NCBI GenBank assembly: GCA_023055355.1
Contig: JALJCS010000001.1
Span: forward strand, 78,222,881 to 78,286,880
Source of the DNA: Agelaius tricolor
Lineage: Eukaryota; Chordata; Aves; Passeriformes; Icteridae
Direction: 5' to 3'
Length of the DNA: 64,000 bases
Shown piece after piece: positions 26,546 through 39,392 of this stretch. Both the position numbers and the translations under genes were made by a program. Below the pieces are notes generated by a model. It had not been told where the DNA came from and ran no database searches. It saw nothing but the letters and a program-made list of their open reading frames with translations. Numbering within the stretch: position 1 is the first letter of the stretch; the number at the start of each line of letters is the position of its first letter.

Positions 26546-29500
26546 AGTCAAGATCCTGTCTTGACCAACTGTCTGTCTCTGAGGTCAAAGATTAAAGATG
26601 CCTTGAAGACATTCAGAATGGAGTGGGCAGCCTGCATAAGTCAGCCTGCATATTTACAACATACACAGGGTGCACCAGGGATGGAGATGCACTCAGGAAT
26701 ACCAATGAGGGCCATGCAGGCTGCTCCAACTGCAATTACACTCTTCAAACACACAGCCCTCTCTACTTGCTATTTTCATATTGCAAATGTATGAAGGTCT
26801 TCAGTGTAAATCTGCTTTAATTTCAAATACTTATTCCATTATCTACACAAAAATAATATCCATTTTAAAAAGTAAATAGATAACTTCCAAACATATGAAG
26901 TCTTAATCAGTTAGAAATAAATATTCTTTTGCTTAAATTACTAGTCTTAATGTTTACAAGTTAAAGAAAAAGATGAAAAACTGCTAAGTTATTCCAGCAA
27001 CATCCAGTTTTGATCTGTACAGGTTTGTGCAGATTTGATCGGTGTTGTTAAAAGGAACATAAATTTCACTCTTTTATTTCTGAAATTTTACTGCTTTGTC
27101 AAAATGTCATGCTAAGCTTCAGCTTTTTAGCATAAATATCAGCTTTCTAAGGAGAATTTCCAATAAATTCATATGAAGCTCCAAATTCTAAAATTGTTAT
27201 GCAGGATTTTCAAAGAGCAGAGACTAAACTCTGAAAATATTTGCTCTGCAGAATGAGATGCAGCATTGTCCTCCAGTATGTCAGAAAAAGATCACAAATT
27301 CAAATAATGTTTTGAAAAGTTTCAGATATATATAAGGCTGCATGCCTTTTTTTCATTAACAAAATTTGTCATTTGGTTTTACAACATAGTATCAAATTGA
27401 AGTCATGCTGCAGAAACAAGCTGAGTGTTAACATAAGAGCTATTATGGAATAATACAAATTCTTTTGTCTGGTTAATGCCACAGTTATTTCAGCATGGAG
27501 TCACAAAATGTAATTCAGTGTACAGCTGGTTTATTTGTTTTGTTCATTTCCTACCTCCTCAATATCTTTTGCTCTTCACTGGAAAAAAGAAGTGAAATCA
27601 TGAACATATTTTCAGATATTTTCACAGCTACCTATGAAAAGAATTCTTTTCTTTCTAGCCCATTCAAATAGGATCATTCTACCCTGAGATAAAAAGGCAA
27701 TAGTGTTTCTCTGATACAGGAAAAAATAGCTGACTGATTTTTCCTGTAAATATAAAAGAGATATCACTGTTAAAATCTGAACTGCAACTTAGGGATGATC
27801 TTCCTTCACCATTTCAATGAATTTTGTTTAATAAATGATTATGTTATAGGACATTTCACATGTGACATCAAATAAACTTACTCTAAATCTCAGGTCTCCC
27901 CTTCAACTGATGATAATAGGTGGAAACTTGTCTTTTCAGTCACCTAAACTGAAAATCCAGTTTTCCTATGCTTATTACACATACATTTCTTTCTCTACTT
28001 CATTCTAAAAATGTTGAACGCTTTCCTATATGTGTGCCAAAAGCAGCTTATGATTAAGCTCACTGTCTCAAAGAGACTGACCTGGCAGTTCTTGCCTGTG
28101 CAAACCTCTCCCTGAATAAAGACTTGCCCTGTAATGGTTTGGAAGTTCTTTTGCTGCTGCTATACACTCTCACTGACTCTTGCCCAAGCAGCAACATGAA
28201 TCTTGTTTGTTCCTAGGCACAACAGAAACTTTATACCCAAGTCTTGTACCTTTTCTTTGTATGTTTCGGACTCTACAAGTATTCTATGATATAATCCTGT
28301 TGATTGCATCCTGCATGAGTTCACAATTGACAAAAAGGATCATCTCTTCAAATTATCTCCCAAGCAGCAAAAAATGTCCTATCTTTCATTCTAATATGCT
28401 TTCTTTCACATTCATCATAAGCCAAGAAATGACCTTTTTGGTTAGTGCTTGCCATTTGATTTCCAAATTTGAAAAAAGGGATTCTAAAAGAATCAGATGT
28501 ATTTTGTATTTACTGTTTAATGTCTTTTAATCTAGCTGAATTCCCCAGATTATTTGTATCACTAATAAGTATGATAGTCAAATGTTTTTTACTTCTGCTG
28601 TACTGTGACTGAAGGTGACCTGTAGCACCAGTCATATGAAAACTTTGCCTGTGGACAACTAGAAAATAAATGAAATCTTTGCAGCAAATCTGCACACATC
28701 TTTTTAAAACTATGACCGTGCTCACAAGTTCTAGGTAAGCACTGTGCCTCTTCTGCCTACATAATTTATGCAATTCTAGCTGATCAAAGCAAATTTAAAG
28801 TTCCACAGTTGAACAAACCAGGAGGCAACAACCCTACCTAAGCCTTCCTAATACCAAAACCATTTTGCTCTTTGTTCCTTTGTCCTTCTTTCCAAAAATC
28901 CAGAGTATTTTGGTGCCAGAACTATAACCATTGTGTCTTATTTTTATCTGATCCTTTCTTAGAAAAAATTAGCAAAAATTAGAAAAAACTTCCCCCTACA
29001 CTTGGGCACTGGTTTCTTTACATATGCACTACTCATACAGAAACTTTGTGGTTAGATATTAAACTCCTGACTGTAGCTGAAGAAAAAAAAACCCTTGGTT
29101 TTTATTTCTAAAACTTAAAGCATAGGAAAAAGCCCCACTCTTTTGCAGTTCTCAGCAATAAGAATTTCTTTGAAGTTTCTGCTTTAGTGTGTGACGTTGC
29201 AAAGATTTTTCTGTAAGATTGGTAGCAGATTAAATCACAGATTGGACAGCATCTTTCTTTGAAGTTTGCATGACTAGGTGATTTATTCATGAATGTTTAA
29301 CAGGTAAGATTTTGGTAGGTTGATTTTTATATCACGTGTCACCTGAACAGCTTCTGTAGTGACCAACTATTTATTGAGAAAAGGCTTGGCAGAACATACC
29401 AGAGTGGAATGAATCACAGAAATCTGCTTACAAAATAACAACGTGTGTTCTGCTATCACCTGCCTACAGACTCGCCTGAAGTTAAAGATTATGGTGGGGT

Positions 29501-32165
29501 ATTCATGCAAGAGATAGATCACAGAGTTCACAGGCTCTCTGGTGTCATCCTCCTGTATCTTACTCTTCTTAGTATTCAGTCTGAAACCTTGACTATGCAC
29601 TTAGTAAAACATACTGGTAAAAAGACAAGCAATATGGAACAAAGATATCTTTTATTTGCAGAGGATTTTTGGTTTCTGTTAAATGCACTGTACTGGAAAA
29701 AAAATGTGGGTTTGACTGTGGGAGAGCTTTACTCTTGCAAAGGAGGAGTGTATTCATATTGTTTCAGCAAGCTGCTCTGTGATAGATGTAGCAGAAAATA
29801 TAACAGTATAATGGCTTCTCTTGTAAATTCATGTCTGCAATTTGATTATAGCACTTCTAAGGCTTAAAATAATACATGCTATTGACTTTATTATAGTGCT
29901 GTTGGTCTATGTTATAGTTTGTTCCCTAGGGTACAGAAATAAAAAACTAATATTGAATTTTAAATACAAAACAAATACCATATAAATTAATTTTAAACAA
30001 ATAATAACTGACAGTTGTATGGAATTTTTTTCTAAGAGTTTCTCAGAGTGGACAAGAATTCTAACAAATATTTAATTAACTTAGAAAGAAACTAGGAAAG
30101 AAAACTTCATTCTGCTCTGAGACTGAGCAGCTTCTCAAAAGAATGAAAAATTTTCATTACAAAACTGCCAGTTTCAAAAAGAGCTGCAAGGAAATCTGAA
30201 GGATTGTCAGACTACAGCTCTATGTAAATGTACATAAGTAGGCAAATAAATGTATAAATGAATAAGATTATGCCAGTGCATTTCAAGTTTCAAATATGAA
30301 AACTATTTTTTTGCATCTATATAACATGTAGAAACATCATTGAAACATCAGGTTTATGAAGCATTTAATTCTTTGTAAGAAATACATCTGTAAATGTTTG
30401 GCACCGCTGCCTGGAAAATACATCTGGAATTGTTATTTCAGGCTGGAGGGATGGATGAGGGTAATTCAGAGCAAGGTGTGCCACTGATGAATTACCACAG
30501 CCACAATGTGTATTTTGATCTTTAGAGGCAATTCAAGCATGGATCAGCTTGAATTGAAGTATCTCACTGAATCACAGTGCGTAGTGGAAAAAGTTAGACA
30601 AAAGGCTCTTTATTTGAGTGCCAATAATAGTAGTAAAAATAGATAATTTTATATGATCTTGGGAATTTCTAATAGGTATACACTGGAGTGAAAGGTGTAC
30701 ATAGGAGTGAAAGACATTCTAAGAAGCAGTCAGATAATGATAAGAGAATTCAAAGGGTGTTATACTGAAGCAATCTTCCTTCTGTGCTGAAAGAGACAAA
30801 TTCTTACCCCATGCTAGGCATTGGATTCATAACTAATATAGTTCCTGTAGGCCATGCCATTGCTATTATTTCTAAACAGCTGACAGTAGTTAGGTGTTTG
30901 ATCATTAAAATAATGCTGCAATCCTTATATTGATGTGTTAACAAGTTTATTTTTTTCAGAGATGTCAGTGCTTTTTCTTAGTTGTCTTAGAGAAAAAAAG
31001 CTTTTTGGCATCTTCATCATGTTTACTTTCTATCTGCAAAGGTAAAATATAAAATCCATTTCCTAAAAAAACTATCTGTCAATTTTTTTTCTTCACATAA
31101 CCAATCAATTGCGGCCAAGAAAACAATTTAAAAGATCTAACATTCCAACTGAAATATACCTCATTAGGGGTTAAATTCATAATAAGATATATAAATATCC
31201 ACTACATATTAAAATATATGAATAATTAGCTGGTATTTAAAGAGCATTTAAAAATAGTGGACACGAATATTTAAAATTATTTCTGAGATTTGGAGGTGGA
31301 AAACAGCATTGAAAACTAGAATAGTATTTGAAGCCATGAGTATGCATCTTGTCTTCAAAAGAGGGCTTGATTAGGATGTTATAATAAAACATGGAACCGC
31401 ATAGCTAACAATGAAAAGAGACAAAATCTTGAACAGCTGTTCCCAAATGATCATCAGCAAACCTACGCATTGAATGAGTCAGGGGTCTTGAGAAATGGAA
31501 TCGCAGTTTGATTATATCCTTAAACTTCAGTACACATAAGAAAAACCAAAAACTTTCAGTTTTTTTCCAATTTCTGATTTGGACTTTTTATCTCCAGTAA
31601 GACACAGCCTAGATAAGTAAGTTTTAGGGTATATTACTGTGATTTACATTTCTTCTGTCAAATACCCTGGCATTGTTGCTAGCATATAGAACCACCTGCT
31701 ACATTCTACTTCTACAGAGCCTCGTGGGACTGTCAATGTGTATTTTCTCATTGTATGCTGAACTGATAAATATTAAGTTTGAGAAATATTTTCTCAATCA
31801 TCAAAATATTTTTTTAAATTTGATTCTTTTGGCATACTTAACACCATTTTGTGTTTGCTTTCCTCAGACAGTCATCTGACTGAGCTTAGTTGCAAGGTTT
31901 TCAGTCAGGATTTCAAGCCTTAGATCAGATACAACAATCAACCAGTCATGGATATAAACTAACATGATTGCAGCCAACTAAACTGCAGAATACAACTTAT
32001 ACTTGAAAGAATAAGCCACTGAGTCAAATATATTTGTAAAGAGAGTAAAATGGCTGAATAAACCCTTATATTTGAGATAATCAATGCATCTACAAATATG
32101 TGAAGGAAAGATGCACAAGCAATTTTTAATGTCTCCACAGAGGTCTGATGATGCAAGTTTATAGG
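26546..32165. other. AT-rich non-coding stretch
   Basis: No gene, LTR or clear CR1 end was found. The longest frames are 116 codons (28180-28530, plus) and 140 codons (29445-29867, plus); neither has a domain, a Kozak-like start context that stands out, or flanking splice sites that would make it credible. Confidence 0.5.
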
Positions 32166-32302
32166 ACCATAGAATCATAGAATGGTTTGGGTTGGAAAGG
32201 ATCTTAAATATCATCTAGTTCCAAACCCCCTTCCATGGGCAGGGACACCTTCCACTAGGCTAGGCTGCTCAGAGCCCCATCCAGTCTTGTCTTGAAGCCC
32301 TG
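32166..32302 (-). mobile_element. CR1 LINE 3' end, 5'-truncated
   Basis: The plus strand reads 'accatagaatcatagaatgg', then 'tttgggttgg', 'atcatctagttcc', 'ccatgggcagggacacctt', 'ccactaggctaggctgctc' and 'agccccatccag'. This is the antisense of the avian CR1 3' end almost word for word, so the element is on the minus strand. It is 5'-truncated to about 137 bp, which is typical for CR1. A run of 12 A at 32329-32340 a little further on is probably unrelated. Confidence 0.87.
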
Positions 32303-35300
32303 TAGAAAGCACACTACAGCAGAAAGATAAAAAAAAAAAACCTTGTATATCTCAAATGAAATTAATATGGCTTTGTTTATACATCTGAATTTTTTTTTTT
32401 AAATACTGGTGCCTTTTTTTTTTGATGCTGGGCTCTAGTTATTATTATGGCAAAGTTAGAAGAACTTCTGACAGAAAAGACTTGCAAAATTCTCAGCATT
32501 TTTAAAAAGCCATCTGTTTCCATTTCCCTGTATGTGGTATCTTCATAGTCTTGGAAACAACATGTGAGCTTGTACAATTTTCTATATGGATTCAAAATCT
32601 GAGCTGCTCTGTTCAAGCTGTGTTACAGGAGTCATTCAACTGAACGATACTTGAAATTAGAGATTTTTTAAATTGATTTTTTGCTCCCAAAGCCTCATCC
32701 CTTTTTACATAGTTACTTATTTATGTACTTGTGCCAACCCACGCATATTGTCAGCCAAAGGACTTTTACAACACGTGCCTGTGCATGTTTTCAAATTAAA
32801 CTGTCATTCTCATAGGGAAGCCAAAGACAGCAAAGGAATTAACAGATAATGAACAGTATTTTGATAATCTATCATTTGTTTATCTGTTTTCTGAAAAATC
32901 TGTGCCTATTTGCACTCAGGCAAACATAGTTTTAAAAGCTTCATATGTACATGTAGTTATATAACAATTATGCTTCCCGGTATTATACCTCAGGCTACAG
33001 ATGTCCCTCTGAAGTTTAAACCTATATGTCAACATAAATTTATGCTGTACTAATGATAAACCTCCCTCCTGTCACTCAAAGGTTTAGGTCTCTTTAGGAA
33101 CTTGAAATTGTGGTGTCTAATTTCAGAAAATAACAAAGATAATAAAAAAAGCTCTCCAGACAGTTGAACTTTAACTAGCAAAACAAAACAAAAAATGTGT
33201 CAGTTTCAGCAATATCCACTGCTTCAACAGTGAGGTGATGCAAGGGCATTAGTAATACTCCAAGGATTTTTCTTGGATTTGTTTTATTCATCACATTTTG
33301 CATAATCCTTCTTCATCTAATACAATACTGGATAAGTGGTAAAGAAGAGAAAAAACATTTCTTTTCTAAAATGTTTTCCCAACTTATACTTTAGTATATA
33401 ACTTTCCTTGGAAGTCCTTACTTTTTACATATTAATACATTCCCATAACTTCAGTGGCTTGTCCTGTTTGGCTTTTTTGCACCAAGGTTTCTGTAAATGA
33501 AGATATGCATATTAAGCTGTAAGTGGAAATCTTATCTATTTGGAGAAGTATATACTTTTTATATTGCATAAATAAACATAATTTCTGCTTATATTTGTGT
33601 ATATTGTACATATACATTTTTATGCATATTGTAAATATTATATTGTATTTTGAGCAACATAGAATTGAAAAAAATTCCTTGGGGTCTTTGAGATCTGGAT
33701 AATATGTCTTGTTCTTTCACCTGAGTTGGCAGAGGTAGACATATTTGCTTATTATCTGAATGCAGCTTTGCAGGGATTATCTGCAGTTTTAGACTCTCAC
33801 AAATAGGTGGCACTAATGAATTCTTTATTTGCAGTAATTTCTATGTTCCCAGCTAGGAAAGTAAAAGTGCTTTGTGTCCTCTGACACATTACATATTGAC
33901 CTTTGCAACCAATAGCACATTTGAACTTAGTTATGAGGGCTAAAACAGATAAAGAGAATTCTGTTTTTCACTTCTATGAGATAAATAACTTCTACTGTGT
34001 GTAACAGGAGTTACTCACAAGATTAGGAGAAGGCTGCCAAGGCGCTGCATTAAAATAAGAAAAACACATTGCTCTTTAATATAAATACACATCTAGAGTG
34101 ACATAATGTGTTGACATTGCCTGTGAAAGACCTGATTAAACTAGCAGGACCTGAAATATTACCTGGCATGCTAGAAATGTCAAATAAAAATTATCTTGAA
34201 ATGTGAATTTGAGTCACATTCCCTGCAGGTTTACACTGGGGTAGCCTTCCTCGTGTCAATGTAATTAGGGGTGTTTTTCAAATTTAGCTATCACAAACTG
34301 TGGTTTATTAGCATTTTCTGAATAAGATGCTTCCACAGATACTGTTAGGTCCCCAAGCAGAGTTGATCAGTTTGTCAAAAACTCTTTGGTGCTTCCAGAG
34401 AGGGAATCTGACCTCTCTCCATGCATTGCATGTGCACACCTGTAGGCAGGTGGGTATGTGTGCACATGCACAATACAGGTACATGTATTTGTTGATACCA
34501 AATGAAGTTATATCTGCAGAAATCTTGTTTTATTTAATTTTATCATGCATTATAATGAAACTGCCCTGTTTGCATAATAGTATGACTAGATCCTCATAGA
34601 CAAAGAAACTATGAGAATTTAAAGACTCTTGTGAATCCAACCCTGTATTTTGCAAATTTTGATGCTTTGAAGGGTATGACAGAAAATATTTTTAATCAAA
34701 TCAGTAAATTTTTGCCCTAAGGAAAAGACTGTTGAGTCACATTGCAACAAACTTTTTTTAGAAACAAGTGTAAGCCCTAGTGAAAATAGCACAGAGCATG
34801 GTATTTCAATACCATTCAAAATTTTAAAAATTAATTTAGCAATTAACCTTATGTTTGATAGATTAGGAATTTTAAATGAAGACAAGCTTCCAGAGATATA
34901 ATTTTATGAAAAACAAAAGCAAAAAGAGTTGAGCAAGCCATTAGAATAAGAAACCAAGCCATACTTGGTGTGTCCACACATACGTGTGTGTCACACATTC
35001 ATGCAAGCAGCTTATGCACTGCAGCTGAAGGAACACAAGGAAACAACATCCATAAGAAAAATAATTCTCTGTGGGCCTTCCATGCCATAATAAGGTGGGA
35101 GAAATACACATTATTCTCTCTTGTGATGACCTGAGGTTCTAAAGATACCAATATTAGCACATCAAACCCTTTTTGTGTCACTTTGGGTTTGAAGATAGCA
35201 GACAAGCACTGTTCATGTCTGTAAGAGAGATATCCATAGACAGATGGTCTTACCTTCTAAATAAGATGACAAATTTCAAAATATCCATGGAAAAGTAATC

Positions 35301-35305
35301 ATTTG
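32303..35305. other. AT-rich non-coding stretch
   Basis: No gene was recognised. It holds a strong short hairpin at 34427-34470, listed separately, and a TGTGT/ACACA-rich patch at 34970-35000. Frames here do not exceed about 90 codons. Confidence 0.5.
34427..34470. repeat. Perfect 13-bp inverted repeat (hairpin)
   Basis: TGCATGTGCACAC at 34427-34439 is the exact reverse complement of GTGTGCACATGCA at 34458-34470, with 18 bases between. The spacer and the inner edge of the stem include ACCTG-TAGG-CAGGT, a smaller nested hairpin. The arms are alternating purine/pyrimidine (Z-DNA-like). No poly-T follows directly, so nothing marks it as a Pol III gene. Confidence 0.9.
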
Positions 35306-36070
35306 TGTGATAGTTGACTTTCTCTGGATGCCAGGTTGCCACCAAACCATGCTATGACTCCCCTTTCAAGTGGGCAGGAAAGAGAAAATATGATGGAACA
35401 TTCATAGGTTGAGATAAGAGCAGGGAGAGATCGCGTAACAATGACTACAACAAAAAAACCCCAAACATAGTAGAATTGAGAAAATTAATTCAGTTTATTG
35501 TCATCAGTCAGAGTAGGATAAAGAGAAACCAGATCAAATCTTAACACTTTTCCCCCTGCCCCTCCCTTCTTCACTGCTCATTTTCTCTGCTTTCCCTCCA
35601 CCCCCAGTGACAATGGCGGATGTGGGCTCCAGCATGGGGTCCTCCCTGTGCTACAGCTGGATCCCTTCATGGGCTACAGCTGGATCTCTGCTTCACTGTG
35701 GACCCTGTTCAGGGGCACAGCTGCCTCACCATTGCTGCATCATGGGCTGCTGAGGAGTAAATCTCTGCTCCAGCACCTGGGGCACGTTTTCCTTCTCCAT
35801 CTTCACTGACCTTGAGGTCTGCAGGGTTGTAATTTTCTCACATATTCTCACTCCTCTCTCTTTCCACTGTTCTGCAGCAGATTTTCCTCCTTAGCCATGT
35901 TATCCCAGAGCTGTTGCCACCCTTACTGAGGGGTTCTGCCTGCAGCAGATCTCACTTAGAGGCCCCTGGGATTGGCTCTGTCAGACATGGGAGAAGCTTC
36001 TGGGAGCTTCTCACAGTAGCCACCCCTGTATTCCCTCACTACCAAAACCTTGCTATGCAAACCCAGTCCA
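35306..36070 (-). mobile_element. Avian ERV-L-type LTR
   Basis: I recognise this as a widespread avian LTR, here on the minus strand. Read on the plus strand it runs: 'gttgactttctctggatgcc' (terminal part), 'gagataagagcagggagaga', a TTTATT at 35494-35499 (AATAAA on the minus strand), a run of 'ctccagcatgggg' and 'tgggctacagctggatc' repeats, 'cactgaccttgaggtctgca', 'gttatcccagagctgttgcc', 'attggctctgtcagacatgg', and the end 'aaaccttgctatgcaaaccc'. At about 765 bp it is near full length. The ends fit TG...CA (TGTG at 35306, TCCA at 36070). Flanks atttg and aaattg give only an imperfect 5-bp duplication. No internal genes adjoin it. The plus-strand frame 35914-36189 is a by-product. Confidence 0.85.
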
Positions 36071-36231
36071 AAATTGCTTGTAACATCTCCAGAAACAGGC
36101 AAATGTTTGGGAAGCATGGAAGCATGGTTGCTGGTCCGGGCCAAAAATCACGTGCAAGAGATGACAAAATTATGGTGTTTGACCTCTGATAATGTTAAAA
36201 TTAATTTAGTTCTCACATTACTGTTTAAAAC
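36071..36231. other. Spacer between two minus-strand LTRs
   Basis: About 160 bp of ordinary AT-rich sequence between LTR 35306-36070 and the probable LTR 36232-36716. No retroviral primer-binding site or gene fragment was recognised in it. Confidence 0.45.
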
Positions 36232-36716
36232 AGCGCAACCCATACATGGTTAGGGAAAGGTTGCAGAAATCCTTCTCCTGGAATCCACGGGGTTATATAG
36301 TCAAATCCTGTTTCCCAAATGCATGGGGTTATATAGTTTAGTCCTGAATCCACAGGTCATGCAGTTTAGCATTTGAGTCCTTTTTTCTGAATCACATCAA
36401 AGTCACCATTTGTTGTCATTATATTAAACAGTTCTATTGTCATTACATTGCAAGGGTTCCATATTGCCAGAGTTCCATACCCCCTTGATGTCTCTTGTAG
36501 GCAGCTCCTCCAGGCACTGACTCTTCCTTATCCTCATAGTAGCCACTGACCCCAGTTCCCTCAGCCAACCAATCCACTCTTTTATAACACTCTTCTGATT
36601 GGCTACAGCTGTGGCCTGTTAATGTCAGGCCTGCTCATAATCCTTAATAATTGGCTCAGCTGCAACTCTTTAGGGGGTAAGATTACATTCTATGTTCTAT
36701 ATTCTATCCCCCTACA
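36232..36716 (-). mobile_element. Probable solo LTR, second family
   Basis: On the minus strand the block begins TGTAGGGGGATAGAA and carries several 'ccaatca'/'gattgg' motifs and a clear TATAAAA box at 36590-36596. Further along are two copies of a 'tatataaccccatg'-like unit (plus-strand 36290-36303 and 36325-36341), and it could end TTTTAAACA at 36232. This is an LTR-like U3-R-U5 order of about 485 bp. The flanks ATTAC (36227-36231) and ACTAC (36717-36721) match at 4 of 5 positions and may be a decayed duplication. I did not find an unambiguous AATAAA, and the left boundary is uncertain. Confidence 0.5.
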
Positions 36717-37133
36717 ACTACTTATGACAAAATAAGTATGACAAAAAATTAAAAATTAAAATTTCAAAAATCTATGTGGAAAAACAGGAAGAAAAGAAAA
36801 AATAATTTTAATATTGAAAGTGTTCACAATGCTGTGTTTTCAAATTTACACAAAAGTGAAAGGTTTTTAAATTAATGCAATAATTTGAAAGTCAATATAC
36901 ATAATATGTTTGATAGATACAAGAAGCATGGCTGTGTCTTTATTGTTATGTACAGGGAAATATTGATGAGGATGCAGCAACAGGTTATTGGGAGAAAGTA
37001 TTTAGAAAAAACTTGTGAAGAAAGTCGAGGAATGGTAAGTGCTGTGAAAACAGATGATAAAGGGGAAGGAAGGAAGGAAGAAAGGAGGAAGAGTGAAAGA
37101 GTTTTTATACATAAAGTAGCTTATATGAAAATC

Positions 37134-37301
37134 ACTCAGTGGAACAGGCTACTCTGAGAGTTAAGGGCTGTCCCATCTTTGGAAATTTTTGAAATCCAAC
37201 TAGACTGAGCATTAAGCAGCCTTAGAGCTGTCTCTTCTTTGAGCGTAAGGTTGAGCCAGAATCCTCCTGAGGTTCCTTCCAACCTGAATTATATTACGGT
37301 G
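37134..37301 (+). mobile_element. CR1-like fragment
   Basis: The order of 'cagtggaacaggctactctg', 'gggctgtcccatctttgga', 'gaaatccaactagac', 'tgagc', 'ctttgagc' and 'ggttccttccaacctgaatt' follows the last ~170 bp of an avian CR1 in sense orientation. It is old: many substitutions and no intact terminal repeat. Confidence 0.6.
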
Positions 37302-39199
37302 CCAGATCCCAGTGTTAACTAGAATAGCTTAGACACAAATGTACAATGGCTTCAGTTCCACTGATACAGAAGTTAATTATAAATAGTGTATCCTTTATGG
37401 AAATAGCTATGCCTGCCCTAATCATCATCTGATAAATATAACTTTATCCATACCCACACTGGGACAGCTATTCATTCTTTCCAAGATAGTTACTACAGTC
37501 CATGTTTCCAATGCAAAGAAACCATATATAGCTGAGGAACAAAAAAAACCAACACTATCACTCTCCTGTAAAGAAGCAATTTACTAAAATACCATCATTA
37601 TCCATCAGCTACTAATCTTTAAATAACAATAATTACTAAATGTTCTTGTACCTACTAAACTACACAAAGACAGGATATAAACACATTGGTAAATCACTTA
37701 AGCAATAAATTACAATGCGTGCCTTGCAGCTTGAGTAAATACTGTTGACTTGGAGTTCACCGTGAGAACACAGAGTTGCACAAAGTTACATTGCCTGAAG
37801 GAGGACAGCAGGTCTCTCATATTAAAGCATACTTTTTCAGGGAGAGAAGTCTCTGTATATAGATTTCTTTGAACATTCCTCAGGAACATAAACAGAGACA
37901 CATAATTAAAATACAGGTTATGTCTGGAAAATTTGAAAAAAGAATATTTAGACTTGGGGATTAATGAGTGAAAGTGCTCTATTCACTATCAAAATCTAGT
38001 GTTATACCACTAGTTTCAATGTTTGGATTTAATCCATCAACCACTACTCTTGTAGCTCAAACATTTGACCATTTTTTCATGCATCTTGTCATTGACTCAT
38101 CTGGGCTAGAGGGCCATGACAATATTTTGGAAGACAGTGTTAAAGGCATACCTTTAGATTGCTCTAAAACTTGAAAGACATACAATATATAAAGATATGA
38201 AAGTTGGTTTATCAAAACATGAAGTCAATGAAAATGGTTAGGTAATTTTTGAAAAAGATAGTTCCACTGCTATTGTATGCAGCTGTTTCAAAATAAAACA
38301 TAAGACATTTTTGTGTATGTACTGGTTCATGCTTTTTATTTTAGTTTCATTTGTATTTGCTTCATGCTACATATTATAAAAGTGCTGTCTGTGTGCTGCA
38401 TGTAGCATACACACCAAAGGGTTATTTTACCTGCAAGAAACAGTGTCACAGAGAAAGAGGCACTGGCCACACTTTCAGCCTCTCTGGTTTTTACAGCAAC
38501 AGATTCTTTTTTAGGCTTTTGGGGAATATTGCTGCTCATTTCTCATTCAAATATTTCTGAAAAATGATAATTCTATCATATTTTACCATGTCACTTTTAT
38601 GAATCCCACAGTCTGCTTCTCATTGCAGAATCAACTGCATTTAGTCTCTAAAATAATTTTTTGTTTGTTTTGTTTGTTTTCTTTTTATTTACAAATATCT
38701 ACACTGTGTTCTTTGATGAACTATTATGTCAAAATCGTCAAACCACTATGCTGCAACAATGGAAACACTGTACAAACAGGAAACAAAAATAAATTTTAAA
38801 TTTAGAAAAAGCTTAGAAAAAATAGGCATTTGCCAGTAGGAAAGCTTAAAACATTTAGTACATACCTGGATGAGTCAGATGTACTCAAACACTCAATGTT
38901 CCCCAAAGTGTTATTTAGTTTAACTATGGCTTTGTATTTTGCATTTCAGTAGATTCTGCCTGTCAGCTACTAAGTATTAGAACTTTACAGGTTTTTAATC
39001 CAAGGTAGTTCTAAGCATTGTTTTGGTTGCACATGCCATGAACTTGGACTTATCAAAATCAGCTACTGGCTGAGGGCATCCTAGGTTAACTGCTTGAAGA
39101 TGCATGAGAAAATGAAGGCAAATCTGAGTTTCTTTGACTCTAAGATAGTCAGCATGTGACCTAGCTTCGGTTTAGGAGAAACATTAGCATCTTAAGGTC
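37302..39199. other. AT-rich non-coding stretch
   Basis: Nothing was recognised apart from short T/G-rich runs near 38655-38690. Frames do not exceed about 70 codons. Confidence 0.5.
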
Positions 39200-39392
39200 A
39201 GACTGGGCAACTCAGTTTGCCCAGAGAAGTTTTAGAGAAGCTGTGGGTACCTCATCTCTGGAAGACTTCAAGGCCACTGGATGGGGTTTTGAGCCACCTG
39301 GTAGTGGAAAGTGCCCCCTCGCACGGTAGGGGGTTGGAACTAGATTATCTTAAATTTCCTTCCAGCCCAAACAATTCTATGGTTCTATGATT
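39200..39392 (+). mobile_element. CR1 LINE 3' end, 5'-truncated
   Basis: It reads 'agtttgcccagagaagtt', 'agctgtgggtacctcatct', 'ctggaagacttcaaggcc', 'actggatggggttttgagc', 'cacctggtagtgg', 'gggggttggaactagatta', 'tccttccagcccaaac' and 'attctatggttctatgatt'. This is the sense strand of the avian CR1 3' end, with its two short terminal 'attctatg'-type units. The orientation is opposite to the CR1 at 32166-32302. Confidence 0.87.

Noticed and set aside
29445..29867. A 140-codon plus-strand frame
   Set aside because: No domain and no known similarity, with a long opposing frame on the minus strand; treated as chance.
34427..34470. Bacterial-type terminator, CRISPR repeat or tRNA
   Set aside because: The window is vertebrate DNA; there is a single hairpin, no T-tract, no spacer array and no cloverleaf.
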